DNA of 51,531 nucleotides from Ponticaulis sp. (GCA_002723155.1 PBNO01000016.1:1-51531); one strand, 5' to 3'. Numbered from the stretch's first letter, positions 42,387-51,028 are shown. Numbers and translations: made by a program. Notes: generated by a model not told the origin, from the letters alone.

Positions 42387-42790
42387 TCAAGCGATTCTGC
42401 AGCCATTATCGTCGCATGCAGATTTAGGTCCACTTGAACTGTCCGCCACCTGATCTGGCAGGTCAACCGCGCTTTCGCTTACCAGCGCCATGATCTCGGC
42501 GCCGATCAGCATGTCATCATCGCGGCCGAATTTTTGTTTGCGGAGGTTGCCTGCCCTATCAATCAGGATGGTCGTTGGCGTACCCTGCATCTGGTAGGTT
42601 TGCATTGTGCGCGGAAGCCGCTGACCTTCATCTCGAACATCAATACCGACCGGAAACGTGATCCGATACTCATGGAGAAATGCCTCTAATGCCGCCCTCG
42701 TTCCTTGTGCTTCATGATGCTCGAACACGGTATGAAGGCCGATAACTGCGAGATCGCCCTCAGAGAAGATCTGGCGCGCCTTCTGGGCTT
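42387..42790 (-). pseudogene. Redoxin (TlpA/AhpC-like) fragment
   Basis: The open frame to GTG 42728 reads FEHHEAQGTRAALEAFLHEY, then TPTTILIDRAGNLRKQKFG, the C-terminal half of a thioredoxin-like redoxin. The same frame continues upstream without a stop through QKARQIFSEGDLAVIGLHTV to about 42790. It then meets a stop just before the transposon-like end at 42802. The N-terminal part with the CxxC site is missing. A DNA insertion or recombination at about 42790-42802 is the obvious cause. The fragment is probably non-functional. Confidence 0.65.
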
Positions 42791-42801
42791 GTGGAAGAGA
42801 A

Positions 42802-42940
42802 TGTCAAAAGCCTCGGAAAACGGGATTCCGCGCCACATAGAGCGAGATTCTCATTTCGTGTGACCGGCGGCAAGCTCAATAAGTTTCGTAAAGCAATAAC
42901 TTACCGAGCTTGCGCGCTCCGACCGACATTTTTTTGCCAA
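42802..42940 (+). repeat. Transposon-like end, copy 2
   Basis: A gapless homologue of 18302-18440 in the same orientation. It starts TGTCAAAAGCC, has GATTC sites 22 bp apart (in CGGGATTCC and GCGAGATTCTCAT), and ends CATTTTTTTGCCAA. It begins 11 bp from the broken edge of the redoxin gene, so the element it belongs to extended to the right. No matching opposite end was found in the window. Confidence 0.55.
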
Positions 42941-42972
42941 CCAAGCATACCGCGAATTTTCGGATAGCCACA

Positions 42973-43080
42973 GTGGATGAGCGGGAAAGGAGAAATCTGC
43001 ACAATTACTGGGTTGGCTGCCTGGTTCTGCCAGTGCTCGTTTATGCGATCGTGCGGCTACTAATTCACCTAGCAAGCTAG
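42973..43080 (+). CDS. Possible 35-residue membrane peptide
   Basis: From a GTG start the frame reads VDERERRNLHNYWVGCLVLP and continues VLVYAIVRLLIHLAS to a TAG. A charged head followed by one membrane segment is a sensible mini-protein layout. There is no clear ribosome site, and it lies in the shadow of a recombination point, so it may be chance. Confidence 0.25.
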   Translation: MDERERRNLHNYWVGCLVLPVLVYAIVRLLIHLAS

Positions 43081-43124
43081 CCGCAGGTCGCGACCGAGCG
43101 AGGCGATCAACAGACTGACCTCCA

Positions 43125-43844
43125 TCAAACCTCAGCTACAGCGAATTCGGGCGAGCCTGCCCAGGTAAGCTCCCAAGTCGCTCCTTGTCGGATGTTCTGG
43201 ACAAGTGTCGTGCGGAAAGCCGCCAGGCAGCTTCCACCGGCCCGGCGTGACGACGGATAGACAACACCACCGAGATCGGCGCCTCGCAGTTCCCGCGCCA
43301 GTTTCTGCCCCGCTGCATGGCCACTTTCCTCAACGGGATCGAGGTAGTCCGCTCCGTCCTGGTCTCGCAGATCCACGAAAGGTCCCAGAAACCCTGCGAT
43401 CAATTCGCGGTACCGCGTGACGTTCTCGTAGCGGCCGACGTTGTCCAGTTCGCGGGTCAGATGGTGACCGACTTCCGCCACCGCGGTCTCCTTCGGCGCA
43501 TCGCCGAACGCCGCGTACCATGCGCCGCGATTGCCGTCGTTGAAACGGCTGCCTTGAGGACGCGTGTAACAGAATGCCGCGTTCACATAGGTCCAGCCAT
43601 AACCGTAAGCGGATGTCAGCAATTCGTCCTGCCGCACATCGGATGGCAGCGGCATATCCTCGTTTTGCCTGAGTGAAGTCTTTCGCTCGATCTCCTCCAG
43701 AAAGGCGAGCGCGGCGTCCGTGTCCGCCAGCGGAGCCATCGCAGGCTCTTCGATATAGGCTGTGCTGATCAGCCGGATCGTCGCCGGTTCGACGATCTCG
43801 ACAAGCGGTAATCCCCGCGGAACTGTGTTTTCGACAAGCTGCAC
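43125..43844 (-). CDS. RES-domain toxin
   Basis: A 239-residue protein from a GTG at 43844. The RES domain (about 90-225) shows RFNDGNRGAWYAAFG, then ETAVAEVGHHLTREL, and late VVYPSSRRAGGSCLAAF, which supply the Arg, Glu and Ser that name the family. RES toxins of Xre/MbcA systems destroy or phosphorolyse NAD+. The start is 7 nt after the antitoxin stop. The N-terminal 80 residues are longer than in many RES proteins. The match and partner are convincing. Confidence 0.85.
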   Translation of the reverse strand: MQLVENTVPRGLPLVEIVEPATIRLISTAYIEEPAMAPLADTDAALAFLEEIERKTSLRQNEDMPLPSDVRQDELLTSAYGYGWTYVNAAFCYTRPQGSRFNDGNRGAWYAAFGDAPKETAVAEVGHHLTRELDNVGRYENVTRYRELIAGFLGPFVDLRDQDGADYLDPVEESGHAAGQKLARELRGADLGGVVYPSSRRAGGSCLAAFRTTLVQNIRQGATWELTWAGSPEFAVAEV

Positions 43845-43851
43845 GACCGCC

Positions 43852-44262
43852 TCACAGGCCGCCGCGCAGCGCGTCGATATGCTGGCGGACCGCCGCCATC
43901 GCAGGAATACCGCCGGCGATCATCATATCGACCGGCCGCCTGCCATTATAGGGCGCGCCTTTGTTGGCCAGCGTCGGCCACTCGGTGGTAAGCGGTCCGT
44001 TGAACAAGAGCCGCAACCCCTTGAAGATGCCGATGATGAGGCTTGCGCGCGTAACCTTGTCGCGATCGAGGCGACCCTTGAACGCATCCTGCTTCATCCG
44101 GTCCCAAGTTGCTTGGGGAACATCGAACAGCGCCGCACCTTCCTGACCGGACAGATCCCAGTGCTGGGCGGCACGAACCACAGCTTTCACGATTACCGAG
44201 ACCTGCTCGCGATCGGCGATCGGGGCGACCTGTGGACGCTCTAATTCCTGGACGCTTGTCAT
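43852..44262 (-). CDS. Xre/MbcA/ParS-type antitoxin
   Basis: A 136-residue protein. The N-terminal 75 residues are helical, with VVRAAQHWDLSGQEGAALFD and VPQATWDRMKQDA fitting a helix-turn-helix. The C-terminal part has TRASLIIGIFKGLRLLFN, then EWPTLANKGAPYNGRRPVDM, the toxin-binding pattern of the MbcA/ParS/Xre family. It precedes the RES toxin in the same operon, with AGAGGTG as ribosome site. The divergent promoter region shared with the DUF2235 gene holds an A+T-rich palindrome, a likely autorepression site. Confidence 0.85.
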   Translation of the reverse strand: MTSVQELERPQVAPIADREQVSVIVKAVVRAAQHWDLSGQEGAALFDVPQATWDRMKQDAFKGRLDRDKVTRASLIIGIFKGLRLLFNGPLTTEWPTLANKGAPYNGRRPVDMMIAGGIPAMAAVRQHIDALRGGL

Positions 44263-44274
44263 GTTTCACCTCTT

Positions 44275-44296
44275 ATGATAGAGATATTTATATCAT
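44275..44296. promoter_or_regulatory. A+T-rich palindrome in the divergent promoter
   Basis: ATGATA (44275-44280) and TATCAT (44291-44296) flank a GATATTTATATC core (44283-44294), between the divergent antitoxin and DUF2235 genes. An operator and overlapping promoter are likely. If so, the antitoxin may control both directions. Confidence 0.5.
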
Positions 44297-44346
44297 ATGA
44301 AGTCCGATTGCAAGCGCGGTCGGACGCGCAAGCGAGGCAGGCCACC

Positions 44347-45807
44347 GTGTCGAAGAACATTCTGATATTTTCCGATGGCACCGGTCAATATGGCGGGCTG
44401 AAACCCGACCAGCGCCTGTCGAACATTTACAAGCTCTACAGCACGGCGCGCCCTTCCATCGACAATTGCATCGACCCTGCCGACCAGATCGCATTCTACG
44501 ATCCGGGCCTCGGCACAGGAGAAGATGGGGGCGGATGGGGTCAGCGCCTTTCGCGTATATTCGGATTGGCCTTCGGAACCGGCATCAGCGACAATATCGC
44601 CGACTGCTACGAAGCTATCCTTAAGCACTACGAGCCGGGCGACCGCATCTATCTCTTCGGGTTCAGTCGCGGCGCCTACACCGCGCGGTGCGTGGCGAAC
44701 GTGCTAAACCTGTGCGGTGTCCCGCAAAGGCTTGAAAGCGGCCCTATTCCACGCGGCGGGAAAGCACTGCGCGACATCGCCGAGGAAGCCGTGTTCGACG
44801 TCTATGAGCACGGCGCCGGCAAGCCACGCGGCGACTACGAGGAAGAGCGCGAGGAGAAGGCCCGACGGTTTCGAGCGAAATACAATTGCTGCGGCGAGGG
44901 ACTGGATGGCGAGGAGCAGGGCAATGTCGCGCCGTACTTCATCGGCGTTTTCGATACGGTGGCATCGCTCGGGACGGCGCGGGCTCGAGCCTTCATCTTC
45001 ATCAGCTTCTTTCTCTCGCTCGGAGCCGCTTTGCTCGCATGGTTCTGGACCGAGTCTCCTTGGATTGCTGCTCTTCTGGCGATCCCCGCACTGTGGTTGC
45101 TCTACAAGGGCATCCGCATGGCAAAGCGGCAGTGGAAGACGATTACCGACTGGCCAAAGCCTGGTCAGAAGCGATCGCACAGCGCCAAGTGGAGCATGAA
45201 GAACGCCGACAGGTTCCTCGACACGAACGTGCGCTTTGCGCGCCATGCATGCTCGATCGACGAAGACCGCAAGCATTTCCCCATCGCAGGCTGGGGCTAT
45301 TCCTCCGACGTAAAGCGTATGGATCACCTCGACCCACCCTGGCTTCGCCAGGTCTGGTTTGCGGGCAACCACTCGGACATCGGAGGCAGCCATGCAGAAG
45401 ACGAATCACGGCTTTCCGATATTGCCTTGCAGTGGATGGTGGAACAACTCGACGAGACCGAGCACCCGATAGAACTGAACCGGGCGCGCCTCAATCTGTG
45501 GCCCGATGCGCTCGGGATCCAGCATGATGAGCGCCGTGCGCTGCTCGATGCCCCCTGGCAGGCCCTGCTACCCAGGAAGTGGCGGAAAACATGGCCGCGG
45601 GAGGCCAGGTCCATCAATCCGCAAGCGGAATTGCATCCGAGCGTTTTGGAGCGCTCCCGCGCAACGTCGGTCAGGAACTACGACCGGCACGAGCCTTACC
45701 GGCCGAACGCGCTTGAGAATCATGAGAAGCTATTGGCAACCTGGTCGATGCCAGAGCCTCAAGCGAAACCGACCAGTCCCGAAACGCCGGGCGCCGATGC
45801 CGCATAG
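44347..45807 (+). CDS. DUF2235 lipase-like membrane protein (Tle1-like fold)
   Basis: A 486-residue protein from GTG 44347 (SKNILIFSDGTGQYGGL); an upstream ATG at 44275 lies inside the palindrome. Alpha/beta-hydrolase signs: Ser107 in LFGFSRGAY, Asp203 in VFDTVASLG and a His in WFAGNHSDIGGSH (342-349). Two membrane segments (about 216-234 and 238-253) sit after the Asp. DUF2235 includes Tle1 phospholipase effectors of type VI secretion, but no VgrG, Hcp or obvious immunity gene is near, so a housekeeping or defence-type membrane hydrolase is also possible. It faces a toxin-antitoxin pair across a shared promoter. Confidence 0.75.
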   Translation: MSKNILIFSDGTGQYGGLKPDQRLSNIYKLYSTARPSIDNCIDPADQIAFYDPGLGTGEDGGGWGQRLSRIFGLAFGTGISDNIADCYEAILKHYEPGDRIYLFGFSRGAYTARCVANVLNLCGVPQRLESGPIPRGGKALRDIAEEAVFDVYEHGAGKPRGDYEEEREEKARRFRAKYNCCGEGLDGEEQGNVAPYFIGVFDTVASLGTARARAFIFISFFLSLGAALLAWFWTESPWIAALLAIPALWLLYKGIRMAKRQWKTITDWPKPGQKRSHSAKWSMKNADRFLDTNVRFARHACSIDEDRKHFPIAGWGYSSDVKRMDHLDPPWLRQVWFAGNHSDIGGSHAEDESRLSDIALQWMVEQLDETEHPIELNRARLNLWPDALGIQHDERRALLDAPWQALLPRKWRKTWPREARSINPQAELHPSVLERSRATSVRNYDRHEPYRPNALENHEKLLATWSMPEPQAKPTSPETPGADAA

Positions 45808-45913
45808 AATGATCCGCAACTGGTCCCGTCGTTCGCAAAAGACCGGCATGCAACCGAGACCTAGGCCAGCCCGATAGAATTGGCCTCCAACTTCGAAAGC
45901 TCCGTTTTCCACG

Positions 45914-46519
45914 ATGCCCTCCTCGACAATCATCAAGATACCATCGGACGACAAGGCCTTCGAAGAGAACTGCGTGCCGCTGTTCTGCGGCGTCCTGAAA
46001 GACCCGAACGTCAAGCTCGTCGGCACGCGGGGCAAAGCCCAATCGGGGATCGATCTGACCGGCAGGCGCGACCGCGATCCGACGCAGCTGGTCGGTATCC
46101 AGTGCAAGCTCATCACGCGTGGCGGAAAGCTTACCGAGGAGATCGTCCGCGCTGACTTCGACAAAGCCCTGCAGATCACTCCGGCGCTGACCGAATTCAT
46201 CGTCGCCACCACCGCAAACGACGATCTCGAATACGACCGCATTGCGAACACGCTGTCGCAGGAACAGGCGGCGCTCGGACGCCGGATCGACGTTCAGGTC
46301 TGGGGATGGGACACGCTCCAACCGAAAATTCGCGCGAATAAGGCGGCGCTCGATGCGTTCGATCCCGGTCACAGCGCATCGACCGATCGCATTGTGGCCC
46401 TGGGAGAGGAATCTCTCGAGCGCCATGGTGAAACGAAGGCAGCCGTCGATCGCGGGGGACAGGGCGAAGGGATCATATGCGTCGAACGGTGCGGAAACAT
46501 CGTCAATCCCCGCCGATGA
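45914..46519 (+). pseudogene. Mrr/restriction-endonuclease-like N-terminal fragment
   Basis: About 165 residues look like the nuclease-like N-terminal domain found in several large defence-associated proteins: KAFEENCVPLFCGVLKDPNV, then GRRDRDPTQLVGIQCKLITR (the QxK-type end of a PD-(D/E)xK site) and FIVATTANDDLEYDRI. The chain then turns into low-quality sequence (CVERCGNIVNPRR) and stops inside the 3' end of the convergent btuF gene. The missing C-terminal partner domain suggests truncation when the cobalamin cluster was joined here. As written it may still encode a small protein. Confidence 0.5.
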
Positions 46520-47432
46520 CCATCCAGTCCCGTCCCATTTCGAATGCGCGAATTGAGCTCGTCCCGAGCAGCTGCGCAATAAGCTCGGCAGATTCGACGA
46601 GCCGTGGGCCGGGCCGATTGAAATAATGATGGCCATCGACGGCGAAGACCTTTCCTTTGCGAACCGCGGTAAGGTCCTTCCAACCGGAGCGGTCGACGAG
46701 CGAACCGAGATCGGCGAGTGTCTTCGGCAATTGATATCCGCAGGGCATAGCGACGATCAGCTCGGGATCGGCGGCGATCAAGTCGTCCCATTCCAGCCAC
46801 GGGGAATGTTCACCGGCTCGCGCGAATAACGGACGACCGCCGGCCGCCTCGATCAGTTCGGGCACCCAGTTTCCTGCCGCCATCAGCGGATCGATCCATT
46901 CGATCGCGGCGACGCTTGGACGATCTATCCTCCGCCCTCGGTTTTCGGCCAGCCCTGCCATGCGCCGTCTCAAGCCGTCGACCACCGAAGATGTCCGCTC
47001 GGACAATCCCGCCGCTTCGGCGACCTTGGCGAAATCGCCCCACACATCCTCCAGCGTGTCGGGCGCCAGCGAGAGCAGGACCGGTGCGGTTCCGGTCCAC
47101 TCGCTCAGTGCCTCCTCCAGATCGGCAGGGGTAACCGCGCAGACCGCGCATTGCGACTGCGTCAGGATGAGGTCGGGCCGCAGGTCGCGCAGCAGCGCGG
47201 TGTCGACCTCGTATACCGACAGACCCTGCCGCACGATTCCCTGAACCCGGTCGTCGATCTGGCACGACGTCAATCCCTTCTCCAGCTTGGTGGACGTGAC
47301 GACCGGCAACCCCTTTACGAATGGCGGATAGTCGCATTCGTGAGAGCGACCTACGAGGTTCTGTCCCAACCCGAGCGCGACGGCGATCTCGGTCGCGCTC
47401 GGCAGGAGAGACACTATCCGCGGATGCGCCAT
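46503..47432 (-). CDS. btuF: Corrinoid-binding ABC substrate-binding protein (BtuF-like)
   Basis: A 309-residue periplasmic-binding-type protein. It has RIVSLLPSATEIAVALGLGQ, then GRSHECDYPP, DLILTQSQCAVCAV, AAIEWIDPLMAAGNWVPELI and KGKVFAVDGHHYFNRPGPRL. This is the BtuF/FepB fold used for cobalamin. The chosen start at 47432 gives no N-terminal signal peptide, which is common for this branch; an upstream part of the frame overlaps the membrane-protein gene. It starts 1 nt after that gene's stop. No BtuC or BtuD is present. Confidence 0.8.
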   Translation of the reverse strand: MAHPRIVSLLPSATEIAVALGLGQNLVGRSHECDYPPFVKGLPVVTSTKLEKGLTSCQIDDRVQGIVRQGLSVYEVDTALLRDLRPDLILTQSQCAVCAVTPADLEEALSEWTGTAPVLLSLAPDTLEDVWGDFAKVAEAAGLSERTSSVVDGLRRRMAGLAENRGRRIDRPSVAAIEWIDPLMAAGNWVPELIEAAGGRPLFARAGEHSPWLEWDDLIAADPELIVAMPCGYQLPKTLADLGSLVDRSGWKDLTAVRKGKVFAVDGHHYFNRPGPRLVESAELIAQLLGTSSIRAFEMGRDWMVIGGD

Positions 47433-47433
47433 G

Positions 47434-47988
47434 TCAGGCGAGCCGCAGCCGCGGCGTGGGTCCGAAGAGTTTTGGAGCGGTGCTGGTAAGGATCCAGTAG
47501 GCGCCCGAAAGTCCTGCGAACCACAGTGCATCGTTCGCGAAGATCTGCCCCACGATCGGCATCGCGAAGGTCTCGGTTCCGCCTACGACCAAAGCGAGCC
47601 CGAAGAGCGCAGCCTCGTAGACGAAGAATCCGATCAGAAAGGCACTCAGCGTCCGAAACGAACTCAGCTCGTCACGTTCGCCCATGACGGCGGCACCTGC
47701 AAGCATTGCCAGAACCGATGCGATGCCGAGCGCACCGCCCCAAGCGAACGCATAACCCGTATGCGGGTAGCCGAGAACGGTGAACCCCAGCACCTGGTTG
47801 GTCGCCCAGATCGCGAGGATCGTCGCCAGCGCGAGCGAGCGGTGCATGGTCGCGGCGGTCACGATCGCCAGAGCCACGAACGGCATCATGCAGGCGGCGG
47901 CCAGCGATCCGCCCACGGTCGCCAAGGCGAGTGTGACAGGCCATGCGAACCTAGCAGCCTCCGACTGCGCCGTGATTTCATCCGTCAT
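47434..47988 (-). CDS. Small membrane protein of the cobalamin cluster
   Basis: A 184-residue protein with about five or six membrane segments (first VTLALATVGGSLAAACMM; later TNQVLGFTVLGYPHTGYAFA and FLIGFFVYEAALFGLALV). It lies between btuB and btuF behind a B12 riboswitch, so it is probably the inner-membrane part of cobalamin uptake. It is of BtuM-like size. The only Cys is at about residue 33, unlike the conserved Cys described in BtuM, so I do not assign that name. It could be a partner of an ECF module or of a BtuCD encoded elsewhere. Confidence 0.6.
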   Translation of the reverse strand: MTDEITAQSEAARFAWPVTLALATVGGSLAAACMMPFVALAIVTAATMHRSLALATILAIWATNQVLGFTVLGYPHTGYAFAWGGALGIASVLAMLAGAAVMGERDELSSFRTLSAFLIGFFVYEAALFGLALVVGGTETFAMPIVGQIFANDALWFAGLSGAYWILTSTAPKLFGPTPRLRLA

Positions 47989-47999
47989 CGAAATTCTCC

Positions 48000-49931
48000 C
48001 TAGAAGCGTGCGCGCGCGCCGACGGCGAACGAGCGTCCCGGCGTCGCGAAGCTGAAGACATCCTCGTAGTCGGCGGCCGTCAGGTTCTCGACCCGGCCGA
48101 ACAGCTCGACATTATCCATGACCCTCACGTCGGCGGCGACGTTCAGCAGCAGGTAGTCGTCCAGTTGCACGCGAACCGGCACGAAGGAGGGATCGATGAA
48201 GGCGCTGTCGATCGTCTCGCCATTGTAGCGCGCGACGAGCGTGACCCCTCCCGCATCCCCGGGAACGCGCCAGTCGACGGCCAGACTGGCGGTATGCGAG
48301 GGCCGACGTACCTCGCGCGTGCCATTCTCGCGGGAACGCAGATAGGTGTAGGCTCCATTGACGCGCCAGGCCTCGCCCAAGCGCGCCTCGCCGGACACTT
48401 CGACACCGTTTCTTTCAGAGACGGTGTCGCGATTGCTGGGGCTGGCGACGAAGTTCGGGGGCGGAAAGGAAGTGAAGATCTCGTCGTCCAGTTCGCTTTC
48501 GAAATAGGTGACCCCAATCGAAGCGCGCTCACCGAACAGCGATTGGTCTATCCCGATCTCCCATCCGCTCGACTTCTCGGGCCTCAAGTCGGGATTGCCT
48601 ATAAAGCGACCGTCGACGAAACCGTAGAGTTCGTAGAACGAGGGGTTCTTCACCCCCGATCCTGCTGCCCCGCGCACCCGCGTAGCCGCAGCGATCCGAT
48701 AGCTCGCCTGAAGTCTGTAGGTCGTCGTATCGGCGAACTGGTCGTTCCAGTCCCTGCGAATCGAGGCGGACGCGCTCGCCCGGTCTCCCAGATCGATCGC
48801 ATACTGGCCGACGAGGCCGATATTGTCGATCTGCCGACGACCGGTAAATGCGAAGCCGGTCGGATCGGTGTTACGGAACCGTTCGCGTTCGACGTCGAGA
48901 GCCGCCGTGACCCGGTGTGTGAGACCGCCAGCTTCGATACGCAACGTCGTATCGTAGGACCCTTTCAGCCTCTGCCCTTCACTGCCGTAGCTGCGTCCAG
49001 TCGAAGCGAAACCGTCGCGCCGGGTGTCCGCGATCTGTGCCGACAGCGCATGGGTCCAACGATCGTCGAGCAGGTCCACCTCGCCCCGCACCAGCGCGTA
49101 GACAGCCTCGTTCTGGAAACGGTTGCCGGGGCTATCGACCTGGAATCCGAACGTCGGGCTTGCCGGATCGGAATCGCTGTCGTTGAATTCGGCATCGGTG
49201 CGTGCGTAGCGCAATACGCCGGTAAGGCGTGCATCGGACGTAGGCGCGAACGTCGTCTTGAGAGACACCGCACCGCTGTCGTTCGCAAGGTCGCGCGTGC
49301 CGCCGCGGGCGCCTGGCGTGCCATCGGTGGTGTTGAGCGTGGCGGACAGCGCATAGTCGAGATCGCCGCTATATCCGGCGATCCGGGCAGCGCCGTTCAG
49401 CGTGCCGAACGAACCGGCTTCGATACGCGCGGCCGCCCCGGGAGCATCGCGGCCGCCGAGCGTGATGTACTGGATGACGCCGCCGATCGCGTCCGATCCG
49501 TAGATCGCGCTCTGCTGCCCGCGCAGCACCTCGATCCGCGCCGCCTCGTCGGCGATGAGCGTTCCGAAATCGAATTCGCCAGCGTAGGGGTCGGACACCT
49601 CGATCCCATCGATCAGGACGAGCGTATGATTGGCTTCGGCCCCTCGCAGCCGGATCTGCGTCTGGCCGGGAACCCGCCCGACCGCGACACCCGGGACGTC
49701 GCGCAGCACGTCGGACACCTCGCGCACTTGCCGCCGATCGAGGACCTGCTGGTCGAGGATCGTGACCGATCCGCCAACCTGATCGATCGGCACGGGATCG
49801 GTCGCGCGGTTCCCGGTAACGACGATCGAGGTCGTGGAGGTTTCAGGATCGGCATCGGGATCGATCGTTTGCGCGAGCGCCGGACTTGTCAGGAATGCGG
49901 AAGACAGAAGCAATAAATGAACGTATTTCAT
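48000..49931 (-). CDS. btuB: TonB-dependent cobalamin receptor BtuB
   Basis: A 643-residue outer-membrane receptor. Signal peptide MKYVHLLLLSSAFLTSPALA. TonB box region TSIVVTGNRA, a plug domain (VSDVLRDVPGVAVGRVPGQT, then RIEVLRGQQSAIYGSDAIGG) and a 22-strand barrel ending in FAVGARARF with a terminal Phe. The start at 49931 is chosen for the signal peptide; the long frame to 50144 runs through the riboswitch leader. A B12 riboswitch 190 nt upstream confirms the substrate class. The gene begins a three-gene operon. Confidence 0.9.
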   Translation of the reverse strand: MKYVHLLLLSSAFLTSPALAQTIDPDADPETSTTSIVVTGNRATDPVPIDQVGGSVTILDQQVLDRRQVREVSDVLRDVPGVAVGRVPGQTQIRLRGAEANHTLVLIDGIEVSDPYAGEFDFGTLIADEAARIEVLRGQQSAIYGSDAIGGVIQYITLGGRDAPGAAARIEAGSFGTLNGAARIAGYSGDLDYALSATLNTTDGTPGARGGTRDLANDSGAVSLKTTFAPTSDARLTGVLRYARTDAEFNDSDSDPASPTFGFQVDSPGNRFQNEAVYALVRGEVDLLDDRWTHALSAQIADTRRDGFASTGRSYGSEGQRLKGSYDTTLRIEAGGLTHRVTAALDVERERFRNTDPTGFAFTGRRQIDNIGLVGQYAIDLGDRASASASIRRDWNDQFADTTTYRLQASYRIAAATRVRGAAGSGVKNPSFYELYGFVDGRFIGNPDLRPEKSSGWEIGIDQSLFGERASIGVTYFESELDDEIFTSFPPPNFVASPSNRDTVSERNGVEVSGEARLGEAWRVNGAYTYLRSRENGTREVRRPSHTASLAVDWRVPGDAGGVTLVARYNGETIDSAFIDPSFVPVRVQLDDYLLLNVAADVRVMDNVELFGRVENLTAADYEDVFSFATPGRSFAVGARARF

Positions 49932-50119
49932 AGACACGAATTTCCAGGGCGCCAGGCGACTTGGCCGGAGCGTCCGCGCAAACGCGGTCGACGAGACTGC
50001 CAGGGGACGGACGCGTGCATCCCCCGGCGGTCCTGCCGATGCGGCTCCAACCGCTACTCGTCGCCCAGACGAAATTCGTTTCGCGCCCGGCCAATCCCAT
50101 GAGCCCGGCAAGAGCGACA
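49932..50119 (-). other. Leader between riboswitch and btuB
   Basis: About 190 nt of transcribed leader with several GC-rich inverted repeats but no clear T-tract terminator. Control could act on translation. I see no ribosome site of unusual strength. Confidence 0.4.
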
Positions 50120-50305
50120 CGCACCGGTCGGTCTCCTGGCTCACGGGTCACTGCACGCGACATACCTTCCCAGACGGACATCGCCGCCCAGTGGTCGTGG
50201 AGCGAACCCCACTCATGTCACGCGCTCGCCGCTTACAGTTGCAGGGACAGCCGCAGAATTGGCCCGGCAAGACCTCACTGCGTTCCCGTTACCGGCACGC
50301 ACTAT
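50120..50305 (-). promoter_or_regulatory. Cobalamin (B12) riboswitch
   Basis: Read on the minus strand, it has the ordered signatures of the class: GTAACGGGAACGCAGTGAGG, CTGTCCCTGCAACTGTAAG, CCACTGGGC, GGGAAGGT and GTGAGCCAGGAGACCG. It lies upstream of btuB, as expected, and would lower expression when cobalamin is plentiful. Confidence 0.92.
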
Positions 50306-50468
50306 CGGCGAGCGATTTCGCCGACGCTGGACGCTCTAGACTTCACCCGAATGTTCGGCAAGCATGAGCTTGCATAGTCGAGCGACCAATCAGCGCGCTC
50401 ACTCGGGAGCTTGAAGAACGGATGGCTGGAAGAACTATCGGTGCTGTAACGGCGGACTTAAGTTGGTA
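50306..50468. other. Divergent gap before the riboswitch
   Basis: This should hold the btuB promoter (minus strand) and that of the gene at 50469 (plus strand). I see a small inverted repeat CAAGC/GCTTG near 50361-50374 and no clear boxes. Confidence 0.3.
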
Positions 50469-50981
50469 ATGTTGCCCGGACCAAAGTGGGAAACGCCATT
50501 GGAGGCCAGAACCTGGCTCATCGAACAGCGCCGCGTATTGAAGTGGTCCCATAAGGACGTGGAGAAAGCCTTTTTTTCATGCGCGGTCAAAAGTGATCTT
50601 TATATTGGACCCGGCGGAGGCAGCAGATTTGATCGGGCTACGGAAAAGCGCGTGGCTCGATTCGAACGGGAAGGCGACGCTATCCCGGATTGGATGTTCT
50701 GGATGCCTCTTGTCGTTCAGCACGCGCAGGTCGCGTATGAAGATCGCTGGGACTGGGAACGCGAGAACATCCCGCAACACAGCGATGTCAGGCGCGAGCG
50801 CGAAGAAGAGGAGTATTACGCTCGGCTGTTCGAGCTCAACGATCAGGAGATCGCTCTCTTGTCTCGCTTTCGAGAAATGGACCGCGACGAGCGCGAGGTT
50901 CTCGGGGCGATGCTTGAACCACAAACCTTTTGCAAAATCAGAGCTTCACTGGCGCGAAACTCCAACGGCTCGAAACTCTAA
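50469..50981 (+). CDS. Unrecognised regulator-like protein (170 aa)
   Basis: It starts MLPGPKWETPLEARTWLIEQ. Residues about 10-60 (RRVLKWSHKDVEKAFF and onward) resemble a distant helix-turn-helix of the XRE kind. Then come SRFDRATEKRVARFEREG, IPDWMFWMPLVVQHA and a strongly charged helix DVRREREEEEYYARLFEL. Two alternative starts (TTG 50463, ATG 50469) exist and no strong ribosome site is seen. It is transcribed away from btuB. I recognise no family with confidence. Confidence 0.5.
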   Translation: MLPGPKWETPLEARTWLIEQRRVLKWSHKDVEKAFFSCAVKSDLYIGPGGGSRFDRATEKRVARFEREGDAIPDWMFWMPLVVQHAQVAYEDRWDWERENIPQHSDVRREREEEEYYARLFELNDQEIALLSRFREMDRDEREVLGAMLEPQTFCKIRASLARNSNGSKL

Positions 50982-51028
50982 GCGGGCCATTCGCTTCAAG
51001 GTAGTTTCGAGCAGCCGGCGCACGGCGA

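Noticed and set aside
48165-49916. 583-residue plus-strand frame opposite btuB
   Set aside because: It is the antisense of a convincing TonB receptor and shows no domain of its own.
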